The notes under the pieces: model-generated
What the model saw: the letters and a program-made list of their open reading frames with translations, nothing else
What the model was told of the DNA's origin: nothing
The model's database searches: none
Assembly: GCF_900102745.1 (NCBI RefSeq)
Contig: NZ_FMZF01000004.1
Location: 434,001-498,000, forward strand
Source of the DNA: Geodermatophilus telluris
GTDB lineage: Bacteria > Actinomycetota > Actinomycetes > Mycobacteriales > Geodermatophilaceae
Reading direction: 5' to 3'
DNA: 64,000 nt
Part shown: in pieces, positions 18,924-26,626 of the stretch
Layout: every line of letters begins with the position of its first letter
How positions within the stretch are numbered: the stretch's first letter is position 1
Position numbers and translations under genes: made by a program

Positions 18924-19730
18924 TCAGCGGGGCCGGACGACGACGTCCCCGCTGCTCACGGTCACCGCCACCGCCCGTGGCGAGCCGGGGTCGGTGGGGA
19001 CGTCGACGCGCTCGCCGCCGGAGCTGGTGCCCACCTGCACGTCGTAGGGGTCCCCGGCTCGCGGCAGCTGCAGCGTCACGTCCCCGCTGCTGGCCGACAC
19101 GGTGACGTCGGTCGGCGCGGTGGCGAAGTCCAGCTCGACGCTGCCCGTCGACACGTCGGCGGTGACCCGGTCGCTGCGCAGCCCGGACGCGCTGACGTGG
19201 CCGGTGCTGGCCCGGATCTCGAGCGGCGCGTCGACGTCGACCAGGGTGGTGCGGCCGGTGGACACGGTGGTCCGCAGCGACCGTGCCTCGATCCCGCGGA
19301 CGTCGAGGTCGCCCGTGCTGGCCGCCAGCTCGACGTCGAGGCCGGCCGGGACGGCGATGTCGTAGCGGATCTCGCACCCGCCCCCGAGGAAGCCCGGGCA
19401 CGAGGCCTCGACCACCGCGTGCGAGCCGTCCGTGCGCTCCTCGATCCGCGGGTCCCGCCACCCGGAGCGGACGGTCCGCTGGACCTGGATCTCCGCGCCG
19501 TCGGTCGGGGTGAGCCGCACCGACCCGGTGCCGACCTCGACGGTCAACCGCGTGGTGCCGGGGCCCATCGAGAAGGAGTGCTGCTCGCTCGACGTGGGCC
19601 CGAACCGGACGACCAGCCACAGCGTGAGGAGCGCCAGCACGGCGACGGTCACCAGGGGGCGGACACCCCGCCGGCGCGCGGGGCGAGGGGTGCGGGGCGG
19701 GGTGGACGGTCGGTCGGTCCTGGTGGTCAT
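18924..19730 (-). CDS. DUF4097-type beta-helix membrane-anchored protein
   Basis: A 268-residue protein with a short basic cytoplasmic N-terminus, one membrane helix (VTVAVLALLTLWLVV, about residues 28-44), and an extracytoplasmic repeat domain rich in Ser, Thr, Asp and Val. The repeating pattern 'STGxxxLxxxxxxLxxxxSTG' is that of DUF4097 adhesin/LiaF-like proteins, which form right-handed beta structures. ATG at 19730 is chosen because GAGG lies 8 nt upstream; the GTG at 19739 falls inside that site. Such proteins are often linked to envelope-stress regulators. Here the next gene upstream is a LuxR-type regulator, 69 bp away on the same strand, but no direct link is shown. Confidence 0.75.
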   Translation of the reverse strand: MTTRTDRPSTPPRTPRPARRRGVRPLVTVAVLALLTLWLVVRFGPTSSEQHSFSMGPGTTRLTVEVGTGSVRLTPTDGAEIQVQRTVRSGWRDPRIEERTDGSHAVVEASCPGFLGGGCEIRYDIAVPAGLDVELAASTGDLDVRGIEARSLRTTVSTGRTTLVDVDAPLEIRASTGHVSASGLRSDRVTADVSTGSVELDFATAPTDVTVSASSGDVTLQLPRAGDPYDVQVGTSSGGERVDVPTDPGSPRAVAVTVSSGDVVVRPR

Positions 19731-19808
19731 GGTGCTCACCTCGTCGGAGAACCGGGACGGCGACGCCGACCCTGGACGTCCGTGTCGGCGCCGGAATCCG
19801 GGAGGTCC

Positions 19809-22514
19809 CTAGTCCTGCGCCAGCCGGGCCAGCTCGGTCCTCCCCCCGACGCCGAGCTTGGTGAAGACCTTGTGCAGGTGGTACTCCACGGTCTTCCGGG
19901 ACAGGAACAGCTGCGTGGCGATCTCGGGGTTCGACGCACCTCGCGCGGCCATCCGGGTGATCTGCAGCTCCTGCGGGGTGAGCCGGTCCCACTCCGTGGC
20001 CTGCCGCCTGCCGAAGGTCTCCCCCGTGGCCCGCAGCTCGACGCGCGCCCGGTCCGCCCACGGGACCGCGCCCGCGCGGTCGAAGGCCTCCGCTGCGGCC
20101 CGAAGCGCCAGCCGCGCGTCCACCCGGCGACGCTGGCGCCGGAGCGACTCGCCGTAGGCCAGCCGGGTCCGCGCCTCGTCGAGCGGCCGGGCGGCCGCCG
20201 CGTGCTGGTCCAGCGCCTCCTCGTAGGAGCGCAGGTCCCCTCCGGAGAGCTGGGCGGCGCCCCGGTGGGCCAGCGCGATCCCCCAGGGTGACCCGGCCCG
20301 CCTGGCCCAGCCCCCGAACCGCTGCAGCGCCGCACGTCCGGCCTCGGGGCGGCCGGCCCGGGCCGCGGCCTCGACCAGGTCGGGCACCGCCCAGAGCGCC
20401 ACCGCCGGATGGCCCAGTCCGCGCCCGGCCACCACCGGTGCCAGGCCCCCCAGCGCCCGGTCGGGCCGGCCGAGACCGAGGTCCAGCAGTCCCAGCGCCC
20501 ACGCCGCACCGGCCCGCACGGCACCCAGCCGGCGCACCTCGGCCTGCTCCGCGGCGCCCTCGGCGTGCCGCCGGCACCTCTCCTCGTCCCCCCGCCAGGC
20601 GGCGATGAGGGCCAGCACGACGTCGCCGGTGGCTGACTGCTGGCCGAGCTCGCGGGCGAGCCCCTCCCCCTCCAGACACCGCTCCTCGGCGTCGGCGAGC
20701 AGCCCCGACTGGGCGTAGGAGAAGGCCAGCCGGTTGAGGGTCGTGGCCAGCAGCCCGATGCCGCCCGTGCGGCGGAGGACCCCCTCCGCCCTGAGGTAGC
20801 ACCGCCGCGCCGCGACCTCGTCGCCGAGGAGCAGCGCCGCCTGACCCGCACGCAGCAACGCCAGGGGCTCCTCGACCCGCCGCGCGGAGCCCAGGACGCG
20901 GCGCAGCCGGATCGCGCCCTCCGCCCAGTCCCCCGCGACGAGGGCGGCCACCCCGGTGAGCAGGTCGACGACCGGCTCGTCGGCCCCGGCGTCCCCGGGC
21001 ACCACCTGCCGGACCAGGCGGCCGAGCTCGACGGCCCGCTCCCCGCCGGCCAGCGAGGCGGCCTCGCCCGCGAGCGCCAGACCGGCCACCGCGGTGGACC
21101 GGTCCGGAGCGTCCAGCGCCGCGGCGACGAGCAGCGGGTAGGCCGTCTCCGGCGACCCGCCGCTCAGCTCGATGAGACCGCGCAGGCCGTGCAGGGCCGC
21201 CCGCTGCGCCGGCGCCCCGAGCAGGGGTTCGGCCTCGTCCAGCCACTGCGCGGCGCGGGCCGGGTGACCGGCTGCCCAGCTCGCCTCGGCCGCCGCCACC
21301 AGCCGGCGGCCCCGCCGCTCCGGCGGCCCGGAGAGCGCCGCCGCCCGGGACAGGGCCGCCGCGGCGGACGCGGGGCCGGACCGGATGCGCGCCCGCGCGG
21401 CCGACGCCTCCAGGAGATCGGCCACCGCGTCGTCCGGGGGCACCGCTGCGGCCGCGAGGTGCCAGGCCCGGCGGTCGGCGTCCTCGGCGCCGTCGAGGAC
21501 CGCCGCCAGGCGGTGGTGCGCCGCCCGGCGTCCGGCGAAGCCGGCGTCCTGGTACACCGCCGACCGGGCCAGCGGGTGGCGGAACTCCGCCCGCCCGCCG
21601 GCGACCCGGACGAGGCCACTCGCCTCCGCCGGGCCGAGCGCGGTCAGGTCGAGACCCTCCGTCGCCGCCGCCCGGCCGATGACGCCCAGCCGCCCGGTGT
21701 CGTCGGCGGCCGTGAGGACCAGGAGCCGGCGGGTGGGCTCCGGCAGCTCCGCCGCCAGCGCCGCGAACAGCCGCTCGACGCCGGCCCCGACGGGGAGCGG
21801 GTCCGGCAGCGGCTCCAGCCCGGCCAGTTGCGCCGCGGTCAGCACCCCGGGCAGCTCGACGAGCGCCAGCGGGTTGCCGCCTGACCCCTCGACCAGCCGG
21901 CGGCGGACGTCCGCGGCCACCGCCGGCACCCGCTGGACGACCAGCGCCGACGCCGCCTCCGGGTCCAGCCCACCGAGCACGAGCTCCGGCAGCCCCGCGG
22001 CGGCGAACGCGTCGTCGCCTGCTGACCGGGTGGCGACGACCAGCGCGGCGCCCTCGGCCCGGAGCCGCCGGGCCGCGAAGACCAGCGCCTCCACCGACGC
22101 GGAGTCCGCCCACTGCGCGTCGTCCACCAGGCAAACCGCCCCGGAGTCCGCCGCGACCTCGGCCAGCAGCGAGAGCACGCCGATGCCGACGAGGAACCGG
22201 TCGCTGCCGCGCCCGGGCTCCAGACCGAGCGCCCCGCGGAGGGCGTCGGCCTGCACCGGGGGCACCGCGCCGAGCCCGTCGACCGCCGGGGCGAGCAGCT
22301 GCTGCAGCACCGCGAACGGCAGCTCGAACTCGGACTCGACGCCCGCGGCCCGCAGGCAGCGGGCGGGCCCCGCCCGGTGCGCCGCCCACGAGAGCAGCGC
22401 GGACTTCCCGGCCCCGGGCTCCCCACGGACCACCAGGACCTGGCTGTGCGAGGCCCGCGCATCCGCGAGCACGCCGTCGAGGCGGATGCACTCCGGCCCA
22501 CGGCCGAGCAGCAC
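19809..22514 (-). CDS. Large ATP-binding LuxR-family regulator (LAL type)
   Basis: A 901-residue regulator with an N-terminal AAA ATPase (Walker A GEPGAGKSAL near residue 31, Walker B CLVDDAQWAD), a long helical TPR-like middle, and a C-terminal LuxR/FixJ helix-turn-helix (LTPQELQITRMAARG, then SRKTVEYHLHKVFTKLGV). This matches the MalT/LAL class of regulators that bind inducers and activate nearby operons. GTG start at 22514. Divergent from the FAD monooxygenase gene (109 bp gap), which is the most likely target; DUF4097 lies downstream on the same strand. Composition is extremely rich in Ala, Arg and Gly but coding is clear. Confidence 0.93.
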   Translation of the reverse strand: MLLGRGPECIRLDGVLADARASHSQVLVVRGEPGAGKSALLSWAAHRAGPARCLRAAGVESEFELPFAVLQQLLAPAVDGLGAVPPVQADALRGALGLEPGRGSDRFLVGIGVLSLLAEVAADSGAVCLVDDAQWADSASVEALVFAARRLRAEGAALVVATRSAGDDAFAAAGLPELVLGGLDPEAASALVVQRVPAVAADVRRRLVEGSGGNPLALVELPGVLTAAQLAGLEPLPDPLPVGAGVERLFAALAAELPEPTRRLLVLTAADDTGRLGVIGRAAATEGLDLTALGPAEASGLVRVAGGRAEFRHPLARSAVYQDAGFAGRRAAHHRLAAVLDGAEDADRRAWHLAAAAVPPDDAVADLLEASAARARIRSGPASAAAALSRAAALSGPPERRGRRLVAAAEASWAAGHPARAAQWLDEAEPLLGAPAQRAALHGLRGLIELSGGSPETAYPLLVAAALDAPDRSTAVAGLALAGEAASLAGGERAVELGRLVRQVVPGDAGADEPVVDLLTGVAALVAGDWAEGAIRLRRVLGSARRVEEPLALLRAGQAALLLGDEVAARRCYLRAEGVLRRTGGIGLLATTLNRLAFSYAQSGLLADAEERCLEGEGLARELGQQSATGDVVLALIAAWRGDEERCRRHAEGAAEQAEVRRLGAVRAGAAWALGLLDLGLGRPDRALGGLAPVVAGRGLGHPAVALWAVPDLVEAAARAGRPEAGRAALQRFGGWARRAGSPWGIALAHRGAAQLSGGDLRSYEEALDQHAAAARPLDEARTRLAYGESLRRQRRRVDARLALRAAAEAFDRAGAVPWADRARVELRATGETFGRRQATEWDRLTPQELQITRMAARGASNPEIATQLFLSRKTVEYHLHKVFTKLGVGGRTELARLAQD

Positions 22515-22623
22515 CCGGCCAGGCTAGTCCTCCGGGACTGGGGAGGTCACCGATGCGATCGCCGTCCCGTGCCCGCGAGCCTGGCCATCGGCACACATCC
22601 GACGCCGACGACGGGAGACGGCC

Positions 22624-23880
22624 ATGTCGAACCACACCAGCGACGAGCTCTCGACCCGGCCGCACGACGAGCCGGGCGGCATCGCCATCGTCGGAGGCGG
22701 CCCTGCCGGGCTGGTGGCGGCGATCGCGCTGGCCCGCCGGGGGATCGCCACCACGGTCTTCGAGCGGGACGCCCATCCCGAGCTGGCCCCGCGGTTCAAC
22801 CCGGACCGCTCGTACACCATCGACATCACCGGGCACGGACTGCGCGCCCTGCGGCACATCGACGCCACCGGGTACTTCGACGACCGGCTGCTCCCGTTCC
22901 GGGGGATCCAGTACGCGGGACAGGTGGTGGAGGACTGGCCGGGCCCGGGGTGGACCGGCGCGCGCGGGGACATCCTCCGGGCCCTCGCCGCGGTGGTCAC
23001 CGACCGCCACAAGGACGCCGTCCACGTGGAGTACGGCTGCCGCGTGACCGAGGTCGACGTGCTCAGCGGAGCCGTGTCGTACACGCCTGCGGGCGGGGGT
23101 CCGGTGACCCGGCAGTTCGACCTGGTCGTCGGCGCGGACGGAGCGGGTTCCGTGGTCCGCGAGGCCATGGAGCGGCACGTGCCCGGCTTCACCGTGGCGC
23201 GGAGGTCACTGCCCAACCACCTCACGATGATCGCGCTCGACCGGCTCGTCGACCAGCTCGACGAGACCTACCTGCAGGCCCTGGCGACCCGGCCGTTCTG
23301 CGTCGCCGGCGCGATCCCCGGCGACGACGAGTCCGACCGGCCGCGCTGGTTCTGCGGGATCGGCACCCGCCGGCCGCTGTCGTTCTCCTCGGCCGCGGCG
23401 GCCCGCGCCTACCTGCAGCAGCACTGTCCCCGCGTGCTGGACCTCGCCAGTGACGCGGCGGTGACCGCGTTCGCCGAGCGGACCTGCTACCACATCGGCC
23501 AGAAGCTCACCTGCTCCCGCCTGGACGGTGGGCGGGCCCTGCTGCTGGGCGACGCCGCCGGCCCCTTCCCACCCATCGGCCAGGGCGTCAACGCGGCCAT
23601 GGAGGCGGCCGTCGAGCTCGACCGGTGCATCGGCGCGGCCGGGCTCGGCGCCGCCGCCCTCGCGGGGGCGGCGCAGCGCTACACCGCGGCGTGGAAGCCG
23701 GAGCTGGACGCCATCTCCTGGATCAGCGAGAAGATGCTCTTCGAGAACCGGCTGCACACCCTGCGGGCCAACGTGACGATGCGCTGGGGCATCAACCCCA
23801 TCGGGCGCGCCAAGAGCGAGGACGTCCCGTGGTCCCGGGTGCAGGCCGACGCCCGTCGCTGGGGGCCGCTGTGGTGGTGA
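22624..23880 (+). CDS. FAD-dependent monooxygenase (aromatic hydroxylase / kynurenine-3-monooxygenase-like)
   Basis: A 418-residue flavoprotein monooxygenase of the class A (PHBH-like) fold. The Rossmann motif IAIVGGGPAGLVAAIALA begins at residue 20. The DG motif occurs as VVGADGAGSVVREAM and the GD motif as LLLGDAAGPFPPIGQGVNAA. ATG at 22624 with GGGAGACGGCC immediately upstream. The GPFPPIGQG variant and YTIDITGHGLRAL resemble kynurenine 3-monooxygenase-type proteins. A kynureninase gene exists 28 kb away, but no other tryptophan-degradation gene is visible here, so the substrate is left open. It is probably controlled by the divergent LAL regulator. Confidence 0.87.
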   Translation: MSNHTSDELSTRPHDEPGGIAIVGGGPAGLVAAIALARRGIATTVFERDAHPELAPRFNPDRSYTIDITGHGLRALRHIDATGYFDDRLLPFRGIQYAGQVVEDWPGPGWTGARGDILRALAAVVTDRHKDAVHVEYGCRVTEVDVLSGAVSYTPAGGGPVTRQFDLVVGADGAGSVVREAMERHVPGFTVARRSLPNHLTMIALDRLVDQLDETYLQALATRPFCVAGAIPGDDESDRPRWFCGIGTRRPLSFSSAAAARAYLQQHCPRVLDLASDAAVTAFAERTCYHIGQKLTCSRLDGGRALLLGDAAGPFPPIGQGVNAAMEAAVELDRCIGAAGLGAAALAGAAQRYTAAWKPELDAISWISEKMLFENRLHTLRANVTMRWGINPIGRAKSEDVPWSRVQADARRWGPLWW

Positions 23881-23923
23881 CCGCCGGACCCGGCGGCGCG
23901 GCTGCGCGCTCGGCGCTCCGGTG

Positions 23924-24514
23924 TCAGACCGCGGCGGTCCCGATGAGGCCCTTGCGCGTGACGAGGGCGGCGAGCTGCTCCTCGGACAGGTCCTCGGTGC
24001 CCTCGGGACGGCGCGGCACCACCATGTACCGCGACTCCGCGCTGGCGTCCCACACCGAGATCCGCGTCCGCTCGGGCAGCTCGAGCCCGAACTCGCGCAG
24101 CACGCCGCGGGGGTCGCGCACCACCCGCGAGCGGTAGGCCTCGCTCTTGTACCAGCCGGGCGAGGGACCCAGCAGCGCGATCGGGTAGCAGGAGCACAGC
24201 GTGCAGACGACGACGTTGTGTTCCTCGGCGGTGTTGGCGACGACCTTCAGCCGCTGCTCCTGCAGGCCGCCGGCCATCGACAGGCCCACCTCGCGGATCG
24301 CGGTGTTCGCGTCGGCGAGCAGCCGCTCGCGGAACCCCGGATCGACCCAGGCGCGGGCGGTGATCCGGGCGCCGTTGGCCGGCGAGCCACCGGCGAGGAA
24401 CTCGTCGATCCGCCCGTCGATCTCGCCCTCGTCGAGCAGGCCCCGGCCCTCCAGCAGCGCCTCCACGTGGCGCACCCGGGCGGAGATGACGGAGCTGGTG
24501 TGGTCGGCGCTCAT
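23924..24514 (-). CDS. Nitrile hydratase alpha / thiocyanate hydrolase gamma-type catalytic subunit (cobalt type)
   Basis: A 196-residue metal-binding subunit. The claw motif CTLCSC is at Cys104-Cys109; Thr in the second position is the cobalt form, whereas iron enzymes have Ser. Following YPIALLGPSPGWYKSEAYRSR and RDPRGVLREFGL are conserved family blocks. The enzyme hydrates nitriles to amides, or thiocyanate to carbonyl sulfide and ammonia in SCNase. ATG at 24514, overlapping the previous gene by 4 bp. Last of three genes whose order (N-terminal beta part, C-terminal beta part, alpha) is that of scnB-scnA-scnC. No separate cobalt-insertion activator is visible nearby. Confidence 0.92.
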   Translation of the reverse strand: MSADHTSSVISARVRHVEALLEGRGLLDEGEIDGRIDEFLAGGSPANGARITARAWVDPGFRERLLADANTAIREVGLSMAGGLQEQRLKVVANTAEEHNVVVCTLCSCYPIALLGPSPGWYKSEAYRSRVVRDPRGVLREFGLELPERTRISVWDASAESRYMVVPRRPEGTEDLSEEQLAALVTRKGLIGTAAV

Positions 24515-24789
24515 GCGGGCTCCTCGATCGGGGTCAGGTAGTCGGCCCACAGCTCCACGGTGACCGTGTGGTCGCCGGAGCCGAACAGGTCGGCGGCCGC
24601 GAACCGCACGTGCCACACCTGCTGGGGTGAGGCGGCGCGGCCGCGGGCGCGGTCGTCAGCGAGGGGGTGGACGCCGGCCTGCTCGACCAGCACGCCCACG
24701 GCGCCGCGGGCGTAGCGCGGCAGGCGGGTGTGGCCCTCGGGGTCGGCGGTGCGCGTCCGCACGCGCATCCCGGGGGCGAGCTCAGCCAC
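24511..24789 (-). CDS. Nitrile hydratase beta C-terminal domain as a separate subunit
   Basis: A 92-residue protein matching the SH3-like C-terminal half of nitrile hydratase beta (ELAPGMRVRTR, ARGAVGVLVEQAGVHPLAD, VWHVRFAAADLFG, VTVELWADYLTP). In most nitrile hydratases this is fused to the N-terminal helical half. Here it is its own gene, as in thiocyanate hydrolase alpha and the three-subunit toyocamycin nitrile hydratase. GTG start at 24789, overlapping the upstream beta-N gene by 8 bp and the alpha gene by 4 bp. This is an organised split, not a frameshift: both parts have their own starts and complete ends. Confidence 0.88.
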   Translation of the reverse strand: MAELAPGMRVRTRTADPEGHTRLPRYARGAVGVLVEQAGVHPLADDRARGRAASPQQVWHVRFAAADLFGSGDHTVTVELWADYLTPIEEPA

Positions 24790-25072
24790 GCGGGACGTCC
24801 AGCTCGCCGGGCGAGGCCACGCCCTTCTCCGCCAGCAGCGTGGTGATCGCGGTGAACCAGCGCTCGTAGTAGGAGGCGGCGAGGTACTCCTCCGGCGGCA
24901 TCCGCTCGATCGCGTCGCGGAACTCGTCGAGGTTGTAGACGCCCCGCTTGATGAGCGCGCCGTTGAGGGCGAAGACGTGCGCCTCCCAGTCGGCGTGGAA
25001 CGGCGGCTCGTCGGGCTCCTCGGCGATGGCCGGGAACCCGGCCATCCCGCCGACGTCGTTGATGCGGCTCAC
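24782..25072 (-). CDS. Nitrile hydratase beta N-terminal domain as a separate subunit
   Basis: A 96-residue helical protein, MSRINDVGGMAGFPAI then WEAHVFALNGALIKRG and LAASYYERWFTAITTLLAEKG. This is the N-terminal half of nitrile hydratase beta, or thiocyanate hydrolase beta. It wraps the catalytic subunit in known structures. The start at 25072 opens the three-gene operon; the preceding 44 bp to the oxidase gene leave little room for a promoter, so readthrough from the oxidase gene (same strand) is likely. Related sequences are sometimes labelled 'nitrile hydratase accessory protein', but the order and the separate C-terminal gene favour a structural subunit. Confidence 0.85.
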   Translation of the reverse strand: MSRINDVGGMAGFPAIAEEPDEPPFHADWEAHVFALNGALIKRGVYNLDEFRDAIERMPPEEYLAASYYERWFTAITTLLAEKGVASPGELDVPRG

Positions 25073-25116
25073 CCGCCCTTCCTACCGGGTCGGGGCGGCG
25101 GTGCCCACCGTCCCGC

Positions 25117-26532
25117 CTACTCCGCGGACCGGCGCGGCGGCGGCGCCGGCGGCGCGATGTTCGGGTTCAGCCGGAACAGGTTCCCCGGGTCGTAGCGGGC
25201 CTTGAGCCGGCGCAGCCGGTCGAGGTTCGTGCCGAAGGAGGCGCGCACCTTCTCCGGGGCGTCGTCGGTGCCGAGGTGGTTGACGTAGGCGCTGCCCGAC
25301 ATGTGCGGTTCGGCCGCCGCCCAGGTCGAGCGCAGCCAGTCGGTGTGCCGCGCCGACTCCCCCGCCTCGGTCCACTGGGCGATCACGTCGACGTCCCACT
25401 GCGCGCGGCGGGCGGCGAACGCGGTGTCCTCGGGCGCGACGCGGGTCGCCGCACCGTGCACGTAGAAGAAGATGACGGCGCTCAGCGGCGAGGTGGCGCC
25501 CGCGGCGGCCGCGGTGACGGCCTCGATCAGGCCGTCGTCCAGCTGCTCGGTGAAGGCCAAGCGCCAGTAGCGGTGCAGCCCGTGCACGGCGTTGGGCTCG
25601 TCGAGCATCGACTGGCGCGCCGCGTACGGCATCGGCGCCACCAGGTCGGCCAGCGGCGGGCCGAACTCCCGGGCCGACCGCAGCACCCGCTCCCCCTCGT
25701 CCAGCGGGCCGTTGTAGCCGAGCAGCAGCGCGATGACGGGGACCCCGGCCTGCGGGTCGGTGAGCAGCGCGCAGTAGGCCTCGGCCTCGTCGGGCAGCGT
25801 GGCGCAGAAGTCGCGGTAGAAGCGCAGCACCTCGGGGGCCCGGTCGATCGGGTGCACCACCATCCCGCCGAGCACCTCGGACACGGGGTGCAGGCGCAGC
25901 CGCAGCGACGGGACGACGCCGAAGTTGCCGCCTCCGCCGCGCAGCGCCCAGAACAGGTCGGGCTCGTCGTCCGCGTCGACGGTGTGCAGCTCGCCGTCGG
26001 CGGTGACCACCTCGGCCGACACCAGGTTGTCGACCGCCAGGCCGTGCTTGCCCATCAGCCAGCCCAGGCCGCCGCCCAGCGTGAGCCCGGCGACCCCGGT
26101 GTTGGACACCGTTCCCCCGGTGGTGGCCAGGCCCGCACGCTGGGTCGCCTCGTCCAGCTCCCGCCACACCACGCCGCCGCCGACCTGCGCGGTGCGTGCG
26201 CCCTGGTCGACCGTGATCGTCCTCAGCAGCGACAGGTCGACCACCAGGCCGCCGTCGTTGGTGCCGTACCCCGGGGCGCTGTGCCCGCCGCCGCGCACGG
26301 AGAGCAGCAGCCCCTCGTCCCGGGCAAAGCCGACGGCGCGCTGGACGTCGGCGGCGTCGAGGCACCGGGCGATCGCCGCCGGGCGCCGGTCGACGTTGCC
26401 GTTCCAGACCCGCCGCGCCGCGTCGTAGCCGTCGTCGCGCGGGCGGAGCAGGGTCCCGTGCAGGTCGGCGGCCAGTGCCGCGAGGGCCTCGTCGCGCACG
26501 GGTCCCGGCCGGCCGGTGTCGGTGATCGCCAT
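25117..26532 (-). CDS. FAD-binding berberine-bridge-type oxidoreductase
   Basis: A 471-residue secondary-metabolism-type oxidase of the PCMH/BBE family. The FAD-binding core includes VRGGGHSAPGYGTNDGG, whose His should carry the 8-alpha covalent FAD link. The site of the second (cysteinyl) link in bicovalent members reads TGGTVSNTGVAGLTLGGG with no Cys, so monocovalent FAD is predicted. The BBE C-terminal segment is GSAYVNHLGTDD ... RYDPGNLFRLNPNI. ATG at 26532. No signal peptide is seen, unlike secreted plant homologues. It lies 44 bp upstream of the nitrile hydratase genes, suggesting a shared transcript: perhaps an oxidation producing or following a nitrile. Confidence 0.9.
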   Translation of the reverse strand: MAITDTGRPGPVRDEALAALAADLHGTLLRPRDDGYDAARRVWNGNVDRRPAAIARCLDAADVQRAVGFARDEGLLLSVRGGGHSAPGYGTNDGGLVVDLSLLRTITVDQGARTAQVGGGVVWRELDEATQRAGLATTGGTVSNTGVAGLTLGGGLGWLMGKHGLAVDNLVSAEVVTADGELHTVDADDEPDLFWALRGGGGNFGVVPSLRLRLHPVSEVLGGMVVHPIDRAPEVLRFYRDFCATLPDEAEAYCALLTDPQAGVPVIALLLGYNGPLDEGERVLRSAREFGPPLADLVAPMPYAARQSMLDEPNAVHGLHRYWRLAFTEQLDDGLIEAVTAAAAGATSPLSAVIFFYVHGAATRVAPEDTAFAARRAQWDVDVIAQWTEAGESARHTDWLRSTWAAAEPHMSGSAYVNHLGTDDAPEKVRASFGTNLDRLRRLKARYDPGNLFRLNPNIAPPAPPPRRSAE

Positions 26533-26553
26533 GGTGCCTCCTCCGCGGCGCGG

Positions 26554-26609
26554 GGCCCTGCCCCCGTTCCGGGCACCCTGGCAGCGGCGCCCGGGACGGG
26601 GACAGGGCC
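26554..26609 (-). terminator. Long hairpin after the subtilase gene
   Basis: A 20-bp stem with two mismatches, GGCCCTGCCCCCGTTCCGGG (26554-26573) against CCCGGGACGGGGACAGGGCC (26590-26609). It lies 18 nt past the subtilase stop and 22 bp before the oxidase start, insulating the two minus-strand genes. Confidence 0.75.
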
Positions 26610-26626
26610 GGAAGCCCCCGGTCGGA

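Noticed and set aside
18859..23178. 1439-codon minus-strand open frame
   Set aside because: It reads the LAL regulator and DUF4097 region in a wrong frame and is almost entirely Arg/Gly/Ala/Pro; the LAL protein in the correct frame has clear motifs.
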